Assembly: GCA_003990955.1 (NCBI GenBank) | Contig: BIFV01000008.1 | Span: forward strand, 675,066 to 739,065 | Length of the DNA: 64,000 nt | Source of the DNA: Sporomusaceae bacterium FL31 | Lineage (GTDB): Bacteria > Bacillota > Negativicutes > DSM-1736 > Dendrosporobacteraceae | Reading direction: 5' to 3' | Notes under the pieces: generated by a model | The model's input: only the letters and a program-made list of their open reading frames with translations | Database searches by the model: none | Told to the model about the DNA's origin: nothing | Shown: piece after piece, positions 51,686-61,454 of the stretch | How positions within the stretch are numbered: position 1 is the first letter of the stretch | Layout: each line of letters starts with the position of its first letter | Made by a program: the position numbers and the translations under genes

Positions 51686-53818
51686 CTACTTACTATGATT
51701 GAATTTGACATAGAAGGTCGTCCCTTGCGCCGAAGTGTCGATAGCGATCTGGGCTGCATGGCGCTCAGCCACCCGGTAGCATACTGGCAAGCCTAAGCCA
51801 GTACCACTCTCTTTGGTAGTAAGAAACGGTGTACCAAGCTTATCTAACATTTCTGCAGGAATTCCTGTTCCGGTATCGCGGATGACTAACACGATTGCTC
51901 CCGGTTCAGCATAAGTCCGAATCGTTACTTGACCCGCGCTGGTCATGGCTTCAAAGCCGTTCCGCACCAGATTAAGAATGAGCTGTCTGATTTCCTTTTG
52001 GTCAAAACAACTATTGGGGATGTCAGTCAGTTCAAGCTGGACATCATGCCCTAACCGGAAGCCATCCGCCTGAAGCAGTGGAAACAAAGGCCTAATAATA
52101 TCATTTAAATTGCAGCACTCCATATCCAACGACTTGTTTTTCGCTAAGGAAAGAAATTCCGTAATAATGGAATTGGCGCGGTCCAGCTCCTCAATCATGG
52201 TATGGAATTGCTCTTGGTATTCACGGAATTTTCCTTTATAAGAAAAGACCTGGAGATAGCCGCGGACAGTAGTCAACGGATTGCGCACTTCATGGCCAAT
52301 ACCAGCAGCCATCTCACCAAGAGTATGCAGGCTGTCAAACCGGGCCAGTTCTTCTTCGATTTTTCGCTTTTCAGTAATATCACGATTGATGGCAAAAACC
52401 GCTGCAACCTTTCCGCTGACATCTTTATTGATGGTCCAATGACTCTTGACCACCACTCGCCGTCCGTCTTTACAGCTGTCAACTAACTCACCTTCCCAAT
52501 AACCATGCTCTAACAATTCTTGCATATGTTTGTCCAGAGACTGCGGAAATTGAGTCTGAATTAAGTCCAGAATATTTTGTCCGAGCGCCTCAGCCTTAGA
52601 CCAGCCATAGCTTTTCTCGGCACCACCATTCCAGAAAATAACGGTGCCCTCCATATCCCACATCATGATAGGATCCTGAACCAAATCAATCAATCGTGCT
52701 TGTTCTTTAATTTGGTTTTGGGCCAATCTTTGATCATGGATATCTTTCATGTAAACGGTAAGTCCATGTGGCGACGGATAAATGCTGATCTCAAGCCATT
52801 TTAGAATGGTTGGCGAAAAGGCAGTATAACAGACAGAAATTTGTTCAGCAAGCGCCTGTTCAAATTGAGCAGCAAACCCCCGTGAAGCTGGCAGTGCATC
52901 CCAAATCCGCTGTCCAACGACTACCGACCGATACATTTCTGCCATCTTGCTGTTAATATAAATAAACCGAAATTCCCTATCTAAAGCAAAGAAGAAGTCG
53001 GTAATGCGGTCCAAGGTTTGATGAACAGCCAACAATGCATTTTGCACGGCATCCTTCTCCTGCTCCAAGCCCTCACGCAGACCGATCACAGCGGCCCGCA
53101 GCGGCTGCAGTTCCGGCAGAGTAGTCAACTGCTCGAAATTGTCGGTCTTCTCCTCAATGCTGGCAGAAAAGGCTTTTAACTCTTGTCCAATGCTGTTAAA
53201 AGCCTTCTGCAATAAAAAGATTAATCCCAGCCAGGTTATGATTAAGATGACCAAATTTTGAGCCCAGGCAAAATAAATAGCCTGATTGATATCACCTAAC
53301 TTAGCATTGACCCAAATATGCCCGATCATTTTGCCGTTAAAGCAAAGGGGATAAATCAAAGACATTGTCGGCTGCCCCCAGGTAGGTGACATGGCCCGCC
53401 TCTGTAATAGGAACTCTTGTTTATCATAGGCATTTAGAACCCACTGAGAAATTGGCCTGTTGAAGAGTTCCTGCCTGTAAGGATAATAGGCAATACGCTG
53501 CGTAGACATCCCGTAACCCATTCCATACTCAGGATAGCGCTGGGCTACCTCATCAATAATGGGCTGCAGCCTTTTATGCAGGAGCAGTAATTTTTCCTGT
53601 TCATTTGCAGACTGTGGGCTGTGTTTTAAAATACCTTCATAGGAGTCAGGAAAGCGCAGCTCGAGCGAAGCGGCAATTCTCAATAACATTTGCTCTTTTT
53701 CGGCAATAATTCGATCCCGGCTATTGTTGGCATTCATCCACCCAAATAAAATCATTGGTATTGTAATGATCATTGTAGCTAAAATACACGTCTTTTGGGC
53801 CAAAACACTTGAATTCAT
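51686..53818 (-). CDS. Orphan membrane sensor histidine kinase with PAS domains
   Basis: 710 residues. Membrane segment at about 10-28, extracytoplasmic domain (about 30-185), second membrane helix near 190-210, then PAS domains (about 270-370 and 385-495), HisKA with phospho-acceptor His509 in GIGHEVRNPLTTVRGYLQ, and HATPase domain (NLVRNGFEAM; DTGTGIP; GTGLGL). No response regulator is adjacent. The kinase core resembles sporulation phosphorelay kinases (Kin type), which are usually orphans feeding Spo0F/Spo0A; this is an inference. Monocistronic. Confidence 0.88.
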   Translation of the reverse strand: MNSSVLAQKTCILATMIITIPMILFGWMNANNSRDRIIAEKEQMLLRIAASLELRFPDSYEGILKHSPQSANEQEKLLLLHKRLQPIIDEVAQRYPEYGMGYGMSTQRIAYYPYRQELFNRPISQWVLNAYDKQEFLLQRRAMSPTWGQPTMSLIYPLCFNGKMIGHIWVNAKLGDINQAIYFAWAQNLVILIITWLGLIFLLQKAFNSIGQELKAFSASIEEKTDNFEQLTTLPELQPLRAAVIGLREGLEQEKDAVQNALLAVHQTLDRITDFFFALDREFRFIYINSKMAEMYRSVVVGQRIWDALPASRGFAAQFEQALAEQISVCYTAFSPTILKWLEISIYPSPHGLTVYMKDIHDQRLAQNQIKEQARLIDLVQDPIMMWDMEGTVIFWNGGAEKSYGWSKAEALGQNILDLIQTQFPQSLDKHMQELLEHGYWEGELVDSCKDGRRVVVKSHWTINKDVSGKVAAVFAINRDITEKRKIEEELARFDSLHTLGEMAAGIGHEVRNPLTTVRGYLQVFSYKGKFREYQEQFHTMIEELDRANSIITEFLSLAKNKSLDMECCNLNDIIRPLFPLLQADGFRLGHDVQLELTDIPNSCFDQKEIRQLILNLVRNGFEAMTSAGQVTIRTYAEPGAIVLVIRDTGTGIPAEMLDKLGTPFLTTKESGTGLGLPVCYRVAERHAAQIAIDTSAQGTTFYVKFNHSK

Positions 53819-53954
53819 AGTTCTCCTAAATTACATAAAATACAGTTTATGCGTACTTTTGTATGAGTGCATTATACTATAGCTCGCATGTCGAAATTTG
53901 ATTTATTATGATTTTCGTAATTATGTTAATTGGATTGAGTTGTTTTTGGACAAA

Positions 53955-54001
53955 AAAAGCAGCCGAACATGTGCATTCAAGTGAATACACATGTTCGGCT
54001 G
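53955..54001 (-). terminator. Intrinsic terminator of the glycogen operon
   Basis: Minus strand CAGCCGAACATGTGTATTCA with the inverse TGAATGCACATGTTCGGCTG forms an 18-bp stem with a short loop and one mismatch, followed by seven T residues. 17 bp past the stop of the GH13-GH77 gene. Confidence 0.9.
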
Positions 54002-54018
54002 TGATGCAATTCGATTCA

Positions 54019-57000
54019 CTAACGTTTATGCCGACCAACAAGCGCGGCCAGACGAGCGGCCAATTCAGCCGTCAAAGCCTCTTTACGGCACCGCCACAGC
54101 CAGTTGCCGCCAACGGTTCCCGGCGTATTCATTCTGGCCTCACTGTCCAGACACAAGATATCTTGCAGTGGAATAATGGCCATATTGGCATGGCTGCCAT
54201 AAGCAAGCTCAATCATTTGCCAGCAAATTTCTTCCGGCTCAATACTCTCAAGCTGCAATAGTTTATGGATACAGGCAGCCTGATCCGGTTCAGCACTAAC
54301 ATCCTTCTTATACCAGCCTAGTGTTGTGTCATTGTCATGGGTACCGGTATAAACCACACAGTTTTTCTCACAGACAAAGGGGATACAGCACTGATCTTCA
54401 TCACAACCCAACGCAAAATGCAATACCTTCATGCCCGGATAATAGAACGCATCCTTCAGGTCATCAACCTCGGGAGTGATAACCCCCAAGTCCTCGGCAA
54501 TAATGGGCAGTTTGCCCAATTGGCGCTCCAGACTGGCGAAAAATGCCTCACCAGGCCCCTTAACCCATTTACCATGAACGGCAGTTTGCTCACCGGCGGG
54601 AATTTCCCAATAAGCTTCAAACCCCCGGAAATGATCCACGCGAATAATATCGACTAATTCAAGCAAGCTGCGGAAGCGGTCAACCCACCATTGATAATCG
54701 TCTTTGGCCATCGCCGCCCATTTGTAGTGAGGATTGCCCCATAGCTGGCCGGTTTCGCTAAAGTAATCAGGCGGTACTCCGGCTACCTTTTTGGGCAAAC
54801 CGGCATCATCCAACTCAAATAGCTGCTGGTTTGCCCATACGTCGGCGCTGTCGTGGGCCACAAAGATGGGCATATCGCCCACAAGCTTCACGCCCCATTG
54901 ATTGGCATACCGTTTCAACGCCAGCCATTGCTTAAAGAAAATGTATTGCAGAAAACGCTGATAATTCATTTCATCCTGCAGCAAAGCCTGATACTCAAGC
55001 AAGGCCGCTTGCTGGCGGCTGGCCAGTGCGGCAGGCCACTCGGTCCAGCTTACACCAGAAAAGTGCTGCTTTAAAGCCATGAATAAAGCATAATCGTCCA
55101 GCCACTCGGCCTGATCAGCCACAAACTCCTGGTAGTCATCACCTGCACCTTTCAATTTGAAATTAGCATAAGCAGTGCGGAAGCATTGTTCTTTAAATTG
55201 CTGAACAGCCGCAAATTCAACTTGATCGGTCTGAAAAGGGCGCGGTACTTTCACATCGGCTGCGCCAAGCAGCCCTTCACCCACTAGTTTTCCTAATGAA
55301 ATGAGCAAGGGATTACCGGCAAATGCTGACAGAGCCTGATAAGGGGATTGACCAAAGCCAACCGGATTCAGGGGCAGGATTTGCCATAACTTTTGTCTGC
55401 CTTTATAGAGAAAATTGATAAATTCGTAAGCCTCTTTGCCTAAATCGCCAATTCCATATTTAGAGGGCAGCGATGTTGGATGAAGCAAGATTCCACCTTG
55501 ACGGGGATAAGCAGTTTTTTCAACTTGTAACAAAATTTTACCCTCCAAAGGAGCCAGTTCGACAGACAGACTGCCGCTATGCACCACAGTTTCTGTTCCA
55601 TTCAGCACATCCTGCATCGTACCGCGGCATAGACCACGCACATCCAAAGACACCTGCACACGGCTGTCCTGGCTGCGATTCAGCAGCACCAGCACGGTAT
55701 TATCCGGCTGCAGCTGTCCAAAGACATCTTTCCCATTGGTAATCCGGCGGACATACCCGTGGACATCGCCCTGGGCGTATACAGGCAGCCACTCACCGGT
55801 TTTCAATACCGGATAACGATGCCTGAGAGCAATAAGCCGTTTGTGCCACTCCAGCAATTCCGCATCTTCTTGACCCCAAGGATAGGTGCGGCGATTAAAA
55901 GGATCAGGATAGCCTTCCACTCCGGCTTCATCCCCATAATAGACACATGGCACTCCAGGGAAGGTCATCTGCCAGACAACCAGTAATTTGAGCCGATCGG
56001 CAGCCAAGCGGCGCTGCCTGACTGTCAGCCGATGCTTAGACTGCTGCGTAATAGACAAACTTTCCCGCGGCGGAGCTTCCCCCAGCAAGGTTAGCACCCG
56101 CGCAACATCATGACTGCCCAGCAAGTTCATCATGGCATAAAATTGTTCACGCGGATAATTCTCATAAAGACTCATTAAGGCACGCTGGGTTTTACCGGCA
56201 TCAGCCTGGCCTAGTACAAAATCCAACAGGATTTGTCTAAAGGGATAATTCATCACCGAGTCCAGTTCATCACCGCACAAATATTCGCGTAAACTGCCAT
56301 AGCTGACCTTATGAGAGGCATCCTCCCACACTTCACCAATCAGCACAGCCTCAGGATCGATGGTTTTCAAGGTCTGAGCAAAGTCTTTGACGAATTTAGC
56401 CGGCAATTCATCGACAACATCCAGCCGCCAGCCCTTAATTCCTTGCTTTAGCCAGTGCTTAAGCACACTGTTCTCATGATGAATAATGAAATCAGTGTAA
56501 GTGGGTTCATTCTCTTCTACATTCGGCAGGGTATCAATGCCCCACCAGCTCTCGTATTGATCGGGGTACTTCGTGAAGCGATACCATTTGTAGTAAGAAG
56601 ACTGAGGCGACTGATACGCTCCCTCCCCCGGATAGGTCCCATATTTATTAAAATAAATGCTGTCACTGCCGGTATGACTGAAGACTCCATCCAGGATGAC
56701 TGCCATACCCTGCTCCTGGGCTGCGGCGCACAACTCAGCAAACAGCTCATTATCGCCAAGCAGCGGATCAATATTGTGATAGTCCCCGGTATCATAGCGA
56801 TGATTGCTGGGTGACTCAAAGACAGGATTGAGATAAAGCACGCTGATCCCGAGTTCCTTCAAATAAGGAAGCTTGGCAATGACGCCACGCAGGTTCCCGC
56901 CAAAGAAATCGTAGGCGACAATTTCTTTCGTATCCACGTCGCGAATATAGTATGGCGTATTGCCCCAATCAGACTGAATGACACATCCCTTTTTTACCGC

Positions 57001-57474
57001 AGGCACTCTCTCATCAGATTCACCCTGATAAAACCGGTCAGGGAAAATTTGATACATCACCGCATCTTTAAACCACCCTGGTGTACGGTTGCCTTGCTGA
57101 TAGATGGTAATCTGAAAGGAAGGTGGCGGCGAATCATAAATTTCGCCAGCACCGCCTAATTGATCCCGATTATTGCCATAATAGAAAGTCTGCCCGCCCA
57201 AAACGACAATAAAATAGTACCACAACACCGGCCCAGAAGCCGGTACCGTGATTTTGGTCTGATAAATGGCATTGGCCACAGTCCCGGCTGCTGGCTTCAT
57301 GACCACTTTTTGCTCCCCTGAGCCATCTTGCCATAAGCGCAGCGTCACAGCTTCCGGCCGGCTGGCAGCCATAATTTTAAGTTTGAGGGTGACCTCGGTA
57401 TGACAACAAACAGCCCCAAAGGGGCTGCGAAAGGCCAGTGACTGTGAGTTGTGAAACAACCAATTCGGGTTCAT
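54019..57474 (-). CDS. GH13 alpha-glucan hydrolase fused to GH77 4-alpha-glucanotransferase
   Basis: 1151 residues from the ATG at 57474 (GGGGAGG upstream; the open frame continues further but overlaps glgP). N-terminal immunoglobulin-like/CBM34 domain (about 1-115). GH13 catalytic barrel (about 125-560) with nucleophile Asp in GWRLDVVDELP, acid/base Glu in LIGEVWEDAS and NLLGSHDVARV, plus C-terminal sheet. From about residue 650: amylomaltase/MalQ with GGILLHPTSLPSKYGIGDLG, VDHFRGFEAYWEIP, IIAEDLGVITPEV and GTHDNDTTLGW. It should debranch or trim limit dextrins left by GlgP and then disproportionate maltodextrins. No signal peptide, so intracellular. Last gene of the glg operon. Confidence 0.9.
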   Translation of the reverse strand: MNPNWLFHNSQSLAFRSPFGAVCCHTEVTLKLKIMAASRPEAVTLRLWQDGSGEQKVVMKPAAGTVANAIYQTKITVPASGPVLWYYFIVVLGGQTFYYGNNRDQLGGAGEIYDSPPPSFQITIYQQGNRTPGWFKDAVMYQIFPDRFYQGESDERVPAVKKGCVIQSDWGNTPYYIRDVDTKEIVAYDFFGGNLRGVIAKLPYLKELGISVLYLNPVFESPSNHRYDTGDYHNIDPLLGDNELFAELCAAAQEQGMAVILDGVFSHTGSDSIYFNKYGTYPGEGAYQSPQSSYYKWYRFTKYPDQYESWWGIDTLPNVEENEPTYTDFIIHHENSVLKHWLKQGIKGWRLDVVDELPAKFVKDFAQTLKTIDPEAVLIGEVWEDASHKVSYGSLREYLCGDELDSVMNYPFRQILLDFVLGQADAGKTQRALMSLYENYPREQFYAMMNLLGSHDVARVLTLLGEAPPRESLSITQQSKHRLTVRQRRLAADRLKLLVVWQMTFPGVPCVYYGDEAGVEGYPDPFNRRTYPWGQEDAELLEWHKRLIALRHRYPVLKTGEWLPVYAQGDVHGYVRRITNGKDVFGQLQPDNTVLVLLNRSQDSRVQVSLDVRGLCRGTMQDVLNGTETVVHSGSLSVELAPLEGKILLQVEKTAYPRQGGILLHPTSLPSKYGIGDLGKEAYEFINFLYKGRQKLWQILPLNPVGFGQSPYQALSAFAGNPLLISLGKLVGEGLLGAADVKVPRPFQTDQVEFAAVQQFKEQCFRTAYANFKLKGAGDDYQEFVADQAEWLDDYALFMALKQHFSGVSWTEWPAALASRQQAALLEYQALLQDEMNYQRFLQYIFFKQWLALKRYANQWGVKLVGDMPIFVAHDSADVWANQQLFELDDAGLPKKVAGVPPDYFSETGQLWGNPHYKWAAMAKDDYQWWVDRFRSLLELVDIIRVDHFRGFEAYWEIPAGEQTAVHGKWVKGPGEAFFASLERQLGKLPIIAEDLGVITPEVDDLKDAFYYPGMKVLHFALGCDEDQCCIPFVCEKNCVVYTGTHDNDTTLGWYKKDVSAEPDQAACIHKLLQLESIEPEEICWQMIELAYGSHANMAIIPLQDILCLDSEARMNTPGTVGGNWLWRCRKEALTAELAARLAALVGRHKR

Positions 57475-57526
57475 AATTGGTACCTCCCCATCCCGGCATT
57501 CCCCTGCGGGTTTATCCAGTTCTTCT

Positions 57527-60001
57527 CTATTGCATGAATATGCTGGCACTGCGTTCCTTAGCACCATCAGCCAGCTCAGCCGTATCGATTCCGGCTGGCA
57601 GCACCGGACTGACTGCCCAAATATCCCGTGCGTATTCGCCAAAGGTTCGATCAATCGCAAACTGCCCAGCTTGAGCAATATTCTGAACAGCCATACGCCG
57701 CCAGGTATCATGGTCGTTAAACCGTTTATTTAAGCGCTCATGCGCATCCGCATAGGCAGCAAAGTCTTTTAATACAAAGTAGGTGTCATTGCCGTCCAGC
57801 AGGGAATGATAGAGGCTGGAAAATTCAGTTCCCGCCCCAAAGCCTTGCTTAAGCTGTTCCAGCACAAGCTTAATGCGCGCATCCCGCTGATACTCATCCC
57901 AGGCACAATACCCGCCATACCGCTGATAGTCGGCAACCTGACCGGCAGTCAGACCAAATAGGAAGATATTCTCCTCGCCAACCGCTTCGCTAATCTCCAC
58001 ATTGGCGCCATCGAGTGTCCCAAGCGTCACAGCACCATTCAGCATCAGTTTCATATTCCCGGTGCCTGACGCTTCCTTGCCGGCAGTCGAAATCTGTTCA
58101 CTGACGTCAGCTGCCGGGATGATGAGTTCGGCTAAGGATACATTGTAGTTTTCAAGAAAAACCACTTTCAGTTTATCCCGAATGGTACGGTCATTGTTAA
58201 TGACAGCTGCCAAAGTGTTAATCAGCTTAATGGTTTGTTTGGCCTCATAATAGCCGGCAGCCGCCTTGCCGCCAAAGATAAAGGTATGCGGCGTCATATC
58301 CAGGTCAGGCTGTACTTTAAGCCGGTTATAGACATGGAGAATATGCAGCGCATTTAAAAGCTGTCGTTTATAGGCATGCATCCGCTTAATCTGCACATCA
58401 AAAATCGAATCAGCAGACACGGTAATCCCATAATGGTCGCGAATATGCTTAACCAGAATGGTTTTATTCTGACGTTTCACAGCAGCGGCTGACTGACAAA
58501 AGGCAGCGTCACAGCCATAACCGGCAAGGTCAGCCAACTTATCCGGCTGACTGACCCAATCCGGTCCGATTGTGGTGGTAATCAGTCTGCTCAAGCTTGG
58601 ATTGGCTTTTAGCAGCCAGCGGCGATGTGAAATACCATTTGTTTTATTATTAAATTTAACAGGCGTATGTTCGGCAAAATTTTTCATGACCTGTGTTTTT
58701 AAGATATCAGTATGCAGCTTGGCAACACCATTCACACTGTGACTGCCGACAATAGCCAAATGTGCCATACGGACTTGGCCATCGGCAATAATGGCCATTT
58801 GCGCGATCTTGTCCCACTCACCGGGGTAGCTGTCCCATAAATCACTGCAGAATTTCTCATTGATAGCATGAACCAGCTCAAAGATTCTGGGCATCAAAGT
58901 TTTGAATAATTCCACAGGCCACTTTTCCAGCGCCTCAGGCATCACCGTATGATTGGTATAAGACAAAGTGTTGACCGTGATGCTCCAGGCAGTGTCCCAG
59001 GACAGCCCCTCCTGATCGGTCAGCAGACGCATCAGTTCCGGTACCGCCAAAGCCGGATGGGTATCATTGATATGAATGGCAACATATTTTGCCAGGTCAG
59101 TCATTGGTTGGCTGCTGGCTTGATAATCCCTGAGTATAGCAGCCAAGCTGGCAGCCACCAGCAAATATTGTTGTTTAAGTCTGAGTATTTTTCCTTCAGG
59201 TGTACTGTCATCAGGATACAGGTTATCAGTAATAGAAGCCTCGCTGCTTGCATGACTCTCCTGCGGTGCCGTTTCGGCACTCCACAGCCGCAGGGTATTC
59301 ACCACCTGATTTTGAAAGCCCAGCACCGGTACATCATAAGGGACAGCAACGACTTGTTCGGCAGACTGACCAGAGCCGAAATTGATGGTGACAGCTTGAT
59401 CAGGACGCCGGTATTCCCACACATAGCCATCTCTTAACCAGGGATCAGGGCATTCTTGCTGTGCACCATCAATCAATCGCTGTACAAACAATCCACTCGT
59501 ATAGCGCATGCCGCAGCCCTGGCCAGGCAGCCCGCCGGCAGCCATCGAGTCCAGGTAGCAGGCAGCCAGCCGGCCCAGGCCTCCGTTGCCCAATCCGGCA
59601 TCAGGCTCCTGTGCTTCAAGCTCAGCCAGTGACAAACCCAGTTCACGCAAACCTTGCTCAGCAATATCATATAACCCCAGACTGAGCAAATTAGCACCAA
59701 GCAGCCGGCCCAGCAAAAACTCAATGGATAAATAATAGACTTGCTTGGCACCCTGCTCCCGATAACGCTGCCGGGTTTGCTGCCAATCCTGCCCGACCAG
59801 CTCCCGTACTACTGCGGCCAAGGCGGTATATTGCTGCCAGGGTGATGCCTCTGCCAGGCTAATCCCATGCAGGACTGTCAGTTGCTGTAAGAACCGCCCC
59901 TGAAAGCTTGCTGCCGGGCTGCAAGCCAACCTATGAGTTATTCCATGACATTCTGCAAATATTGCTTGAAACTGATCTTGCTGCCTTTTCCCTGTATCCA
60001 A
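57527..60001 (-). CDS. glgP: Glycogen/maltodextrin phosphorylase
   Basis: 824 residues. PLP-dependent phosphorylase releasing glucose 1-phosphate. PLP Lys in EASGTGNMKLMLNGAVTLGT; N-terminal YYLSIEFLLGRLL and GLGNGGLGRLAACYLDS. Start is TTG at 60001; the ribosome site GGAGG overlaps the glgA stop (5 bp apart), so translation is coupled. Between glgA and the GH13-GH77 gene. Confidence 0.96.
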   Translation of the reverse strand: MDTGKRQQDQFQAIFAECHGITHRLACSPAASFQGRFLQQLTVLHGISLAEASPWQQYTALAAVVRELVGQDWQQTRQRYREQGAKQVYYLSIEFLLGRLLGANLLSLGLYDIAEQGLRELGLSLAELEAQEPDAGLGNGGLGRLAACYLDSMAAGGLPGQGCGMRYTSGLFVQRLIDGAQQECPDPWLRDGYVWEYRRPDQAVTINFGSGQSAEQVVAVPYDVPVLGFQNQVVNTLRLWSAETAPQESHASSEASITDNLYPDDSTPEGKILRLKQQYLLVAASLAAILRDYQASSQPMTDLAKYVAIHINDTHPALAVPELMRLLTDQEGLSWDTAWSITVNTLSYTNHTVMPEALEKWPVELFKTLMPRIFELVHAINEKFCSDLWDSYPGEWDKIAQMAIIADGQVRMAHLAIVGSHSVNGVAKLHTDILKTQVMKNFAEHTPVKFNNKTNGISHRRWLLKANPSLSRLITTTIGPDWVSQPDKLADLAGYGCDAAFCQSAAAVKRQNKTILVKHIRDHYGITVSADSIFDVQIKRMHAYKRQLLNALHILHVYNRLKVQPDLDMTPHTFIFGGKAAAGYYEAKQTIKLINTLAAVINNDRTIRDKLKVVFLENYNVSLAELIIPAADVSEQISTAGKEASGTGNMKLMLNGAVTLGTLDGANVEISEAVGEENIFLFGLTAGQVADYQRYGGYCAWDEYQRDARIKLVLEQLKQGFGAGTEFSSLYHSLLDGNDTYFVLKDFAAYADAHERLNKRFNDHDTWRRMAVQNIAQAGQFAIDRTFGEYARDIWAVSPVLPAGIDTAELADGAKERSASIFMQ

Positions 60002-60006
60002 ATAGA

Positions 60007-61452
60007 TTAACCTCCGTTGCTGTATAACCTGTTGTAAATAGACTGATACTGTGCAGCCGACTGCCGCCAGCTATAGTCTGACTGCATGGCATTATGAACA
60101 ATTTTAGCCCAAACCGGTTTATCATAATATAAGCCTAGTGCTTTCTTGACCGTGAATAACAAGTCATGGGCGTTATAGTTGGTAAAAGAAAAACCATTCC
60201 CCAAACCAGTGTATTTATTGTACGGCTGGATGGTATCTTTCAGGCCGCCCGTTTCGCGGACAACCGGCAGAGTACCATACCGCAGGGCAATAAGCTGGCC
60301 AATGCCGCACGGCTCATACTGCGACGGCATCAAAAATAGATCAGCAGCCGCATAAACCTGATGGGCTAATCCCTCATCAAAATAGATATTGGCAGACACC
60401 TTATTGGGATATTTCCAGGCAGCCTGCTGAAATAACGCTTCATACTGCTCTTCCCCGGTTCCCAGCACCACCAATTGAAGATCTTCCCCGGCAATCAGCT
60501 CATCTAAAATATGGGCAATCAGATCAAGCCCTTTCGGGGCAACCAGCCGCGAAATAATGGCCAGCATCGGTGTGCCGCGCTTGACCGGCAGACCGAGCCG
60601 TTCCTGCAGCTTCACTTTATTCTCGCATTTGAGGTCAATAGAATGAGCATCAAACGGCGTAGTAATCAGTTGATCATTCGACGGATTATAGACATCATAA
60701 TCAATTCCATTGACAATACCCACAATATCTTCACGCCGTTTTCTCAGCAGTCCCTCCAGCTTTTCACCATAGAATTCATATTGAATCTCTTCGGCATAGG
60801 TGCGGCTGACTGTCGTAATAATGTCCGAGAAGACTAAGCCGCCTTTCATAAAGTTTACCTGATTATGAAATTCCAACCCATCTATACCAAAGTATTCCCA
60901 GCCCAAGCTTAATAAATCCGGCATAATTTCTTTTGGGAATACTCCCTGGTAACGAAGATTGTGGATGGTAAACACCGTCCGGATTTTTTGATATTGGGGA
61001 TTATGACGGTAATGAGCCTGCAAGAAAACGCTCACCATTCCGGTATGCCAGTCATTGCAATGAATCACATCAGGGATAAAATCAAGGTGAGGCAATACGT
61101 CTAAGACAGCCCGGCAAAAGAAAGCAAACCGTTCAGCATCATCATAGTAGCCATAAAATTCGGGACGCTTGAAATAATCCTCATTGTCAATAAAATAGAA
61201 GGGAACTCCTTCATACTCCAATTGCTCGACGCCGCAGTACTGCTGTCTCCAGCCCACCGCTACAGCAGCTTGGTGCTTGAGTATCATCTGCTCTTTATAC
61301 TGTGGCGCTATGCTGCTGTATTTGGGCATCATCACCCGCACATCAGCACCTTGAGCTCTTAGTTGTTTGGGCAGTGAACCGGCAACATCAGCCAGTCCCC
61401 CTGTTTTGGCAAAGGGAACGGCTTCGGCAGCTACAAACAGTACTTTTACCAT
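60007..61452 (-). CDS. glgA: Glycogen synthase
   Basis: 481 residues, GT5 ADP-glucose-dependent glycogen synthase. N-terminal KTGGLADVAGSLPKQL binds ADP-glucose; C-terminal PSQYEPCGIGQLIALRYGTLPVVRETGGL (described by key parts: PSQYEPCGIGQ; VRETGGLKDT). Standard length. 2 bp after glgD. Confidence 0.97.
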   Translation of the reverse strand: MVKVLFVAAEAVPFAKTGGLADVAGSLPKQLRAQGADVRVMMPKYSSIAPQYKEQMILKHQAAVAVGWRQQYCGVEQLEYEGVPFYFIDNEDYFKRPEFYGYYDDAERFAFFCRAVLDVLPHLDFIPDVIHCNDWHTGMVSVFLQAHYRHNPQYQKIRTVFTIHNLRYQGVFPKEIMPDLLSLGWEYFGIDGLEFHNQVNFMKGGLVFSDIITTVSRTYAEEIQYEFYGEKLEGLLRKRREDIVGIVNGIDYDVYNPSNDQLITTPFDAHSIDLKCENKVKLQERLGLPVKRGTPMLAIISRLVAPKGLDLIAHILDELIAGEDLQLVVLGTGEEQYEALFQQAAWKYPNKVSANIYFDEGLAHQVYAAADLFLMPSQYEPCGIGQLIALRYGTLPVVRETGGLKDTIQPYNKYTGLGNGFSFTNYNAHDLLFTVKKALGLYYDKPVWAKIVHNAMQSDYSWRQSAAQYQSIYNRLYSNGG

Positions 61453-61454
61453 CT

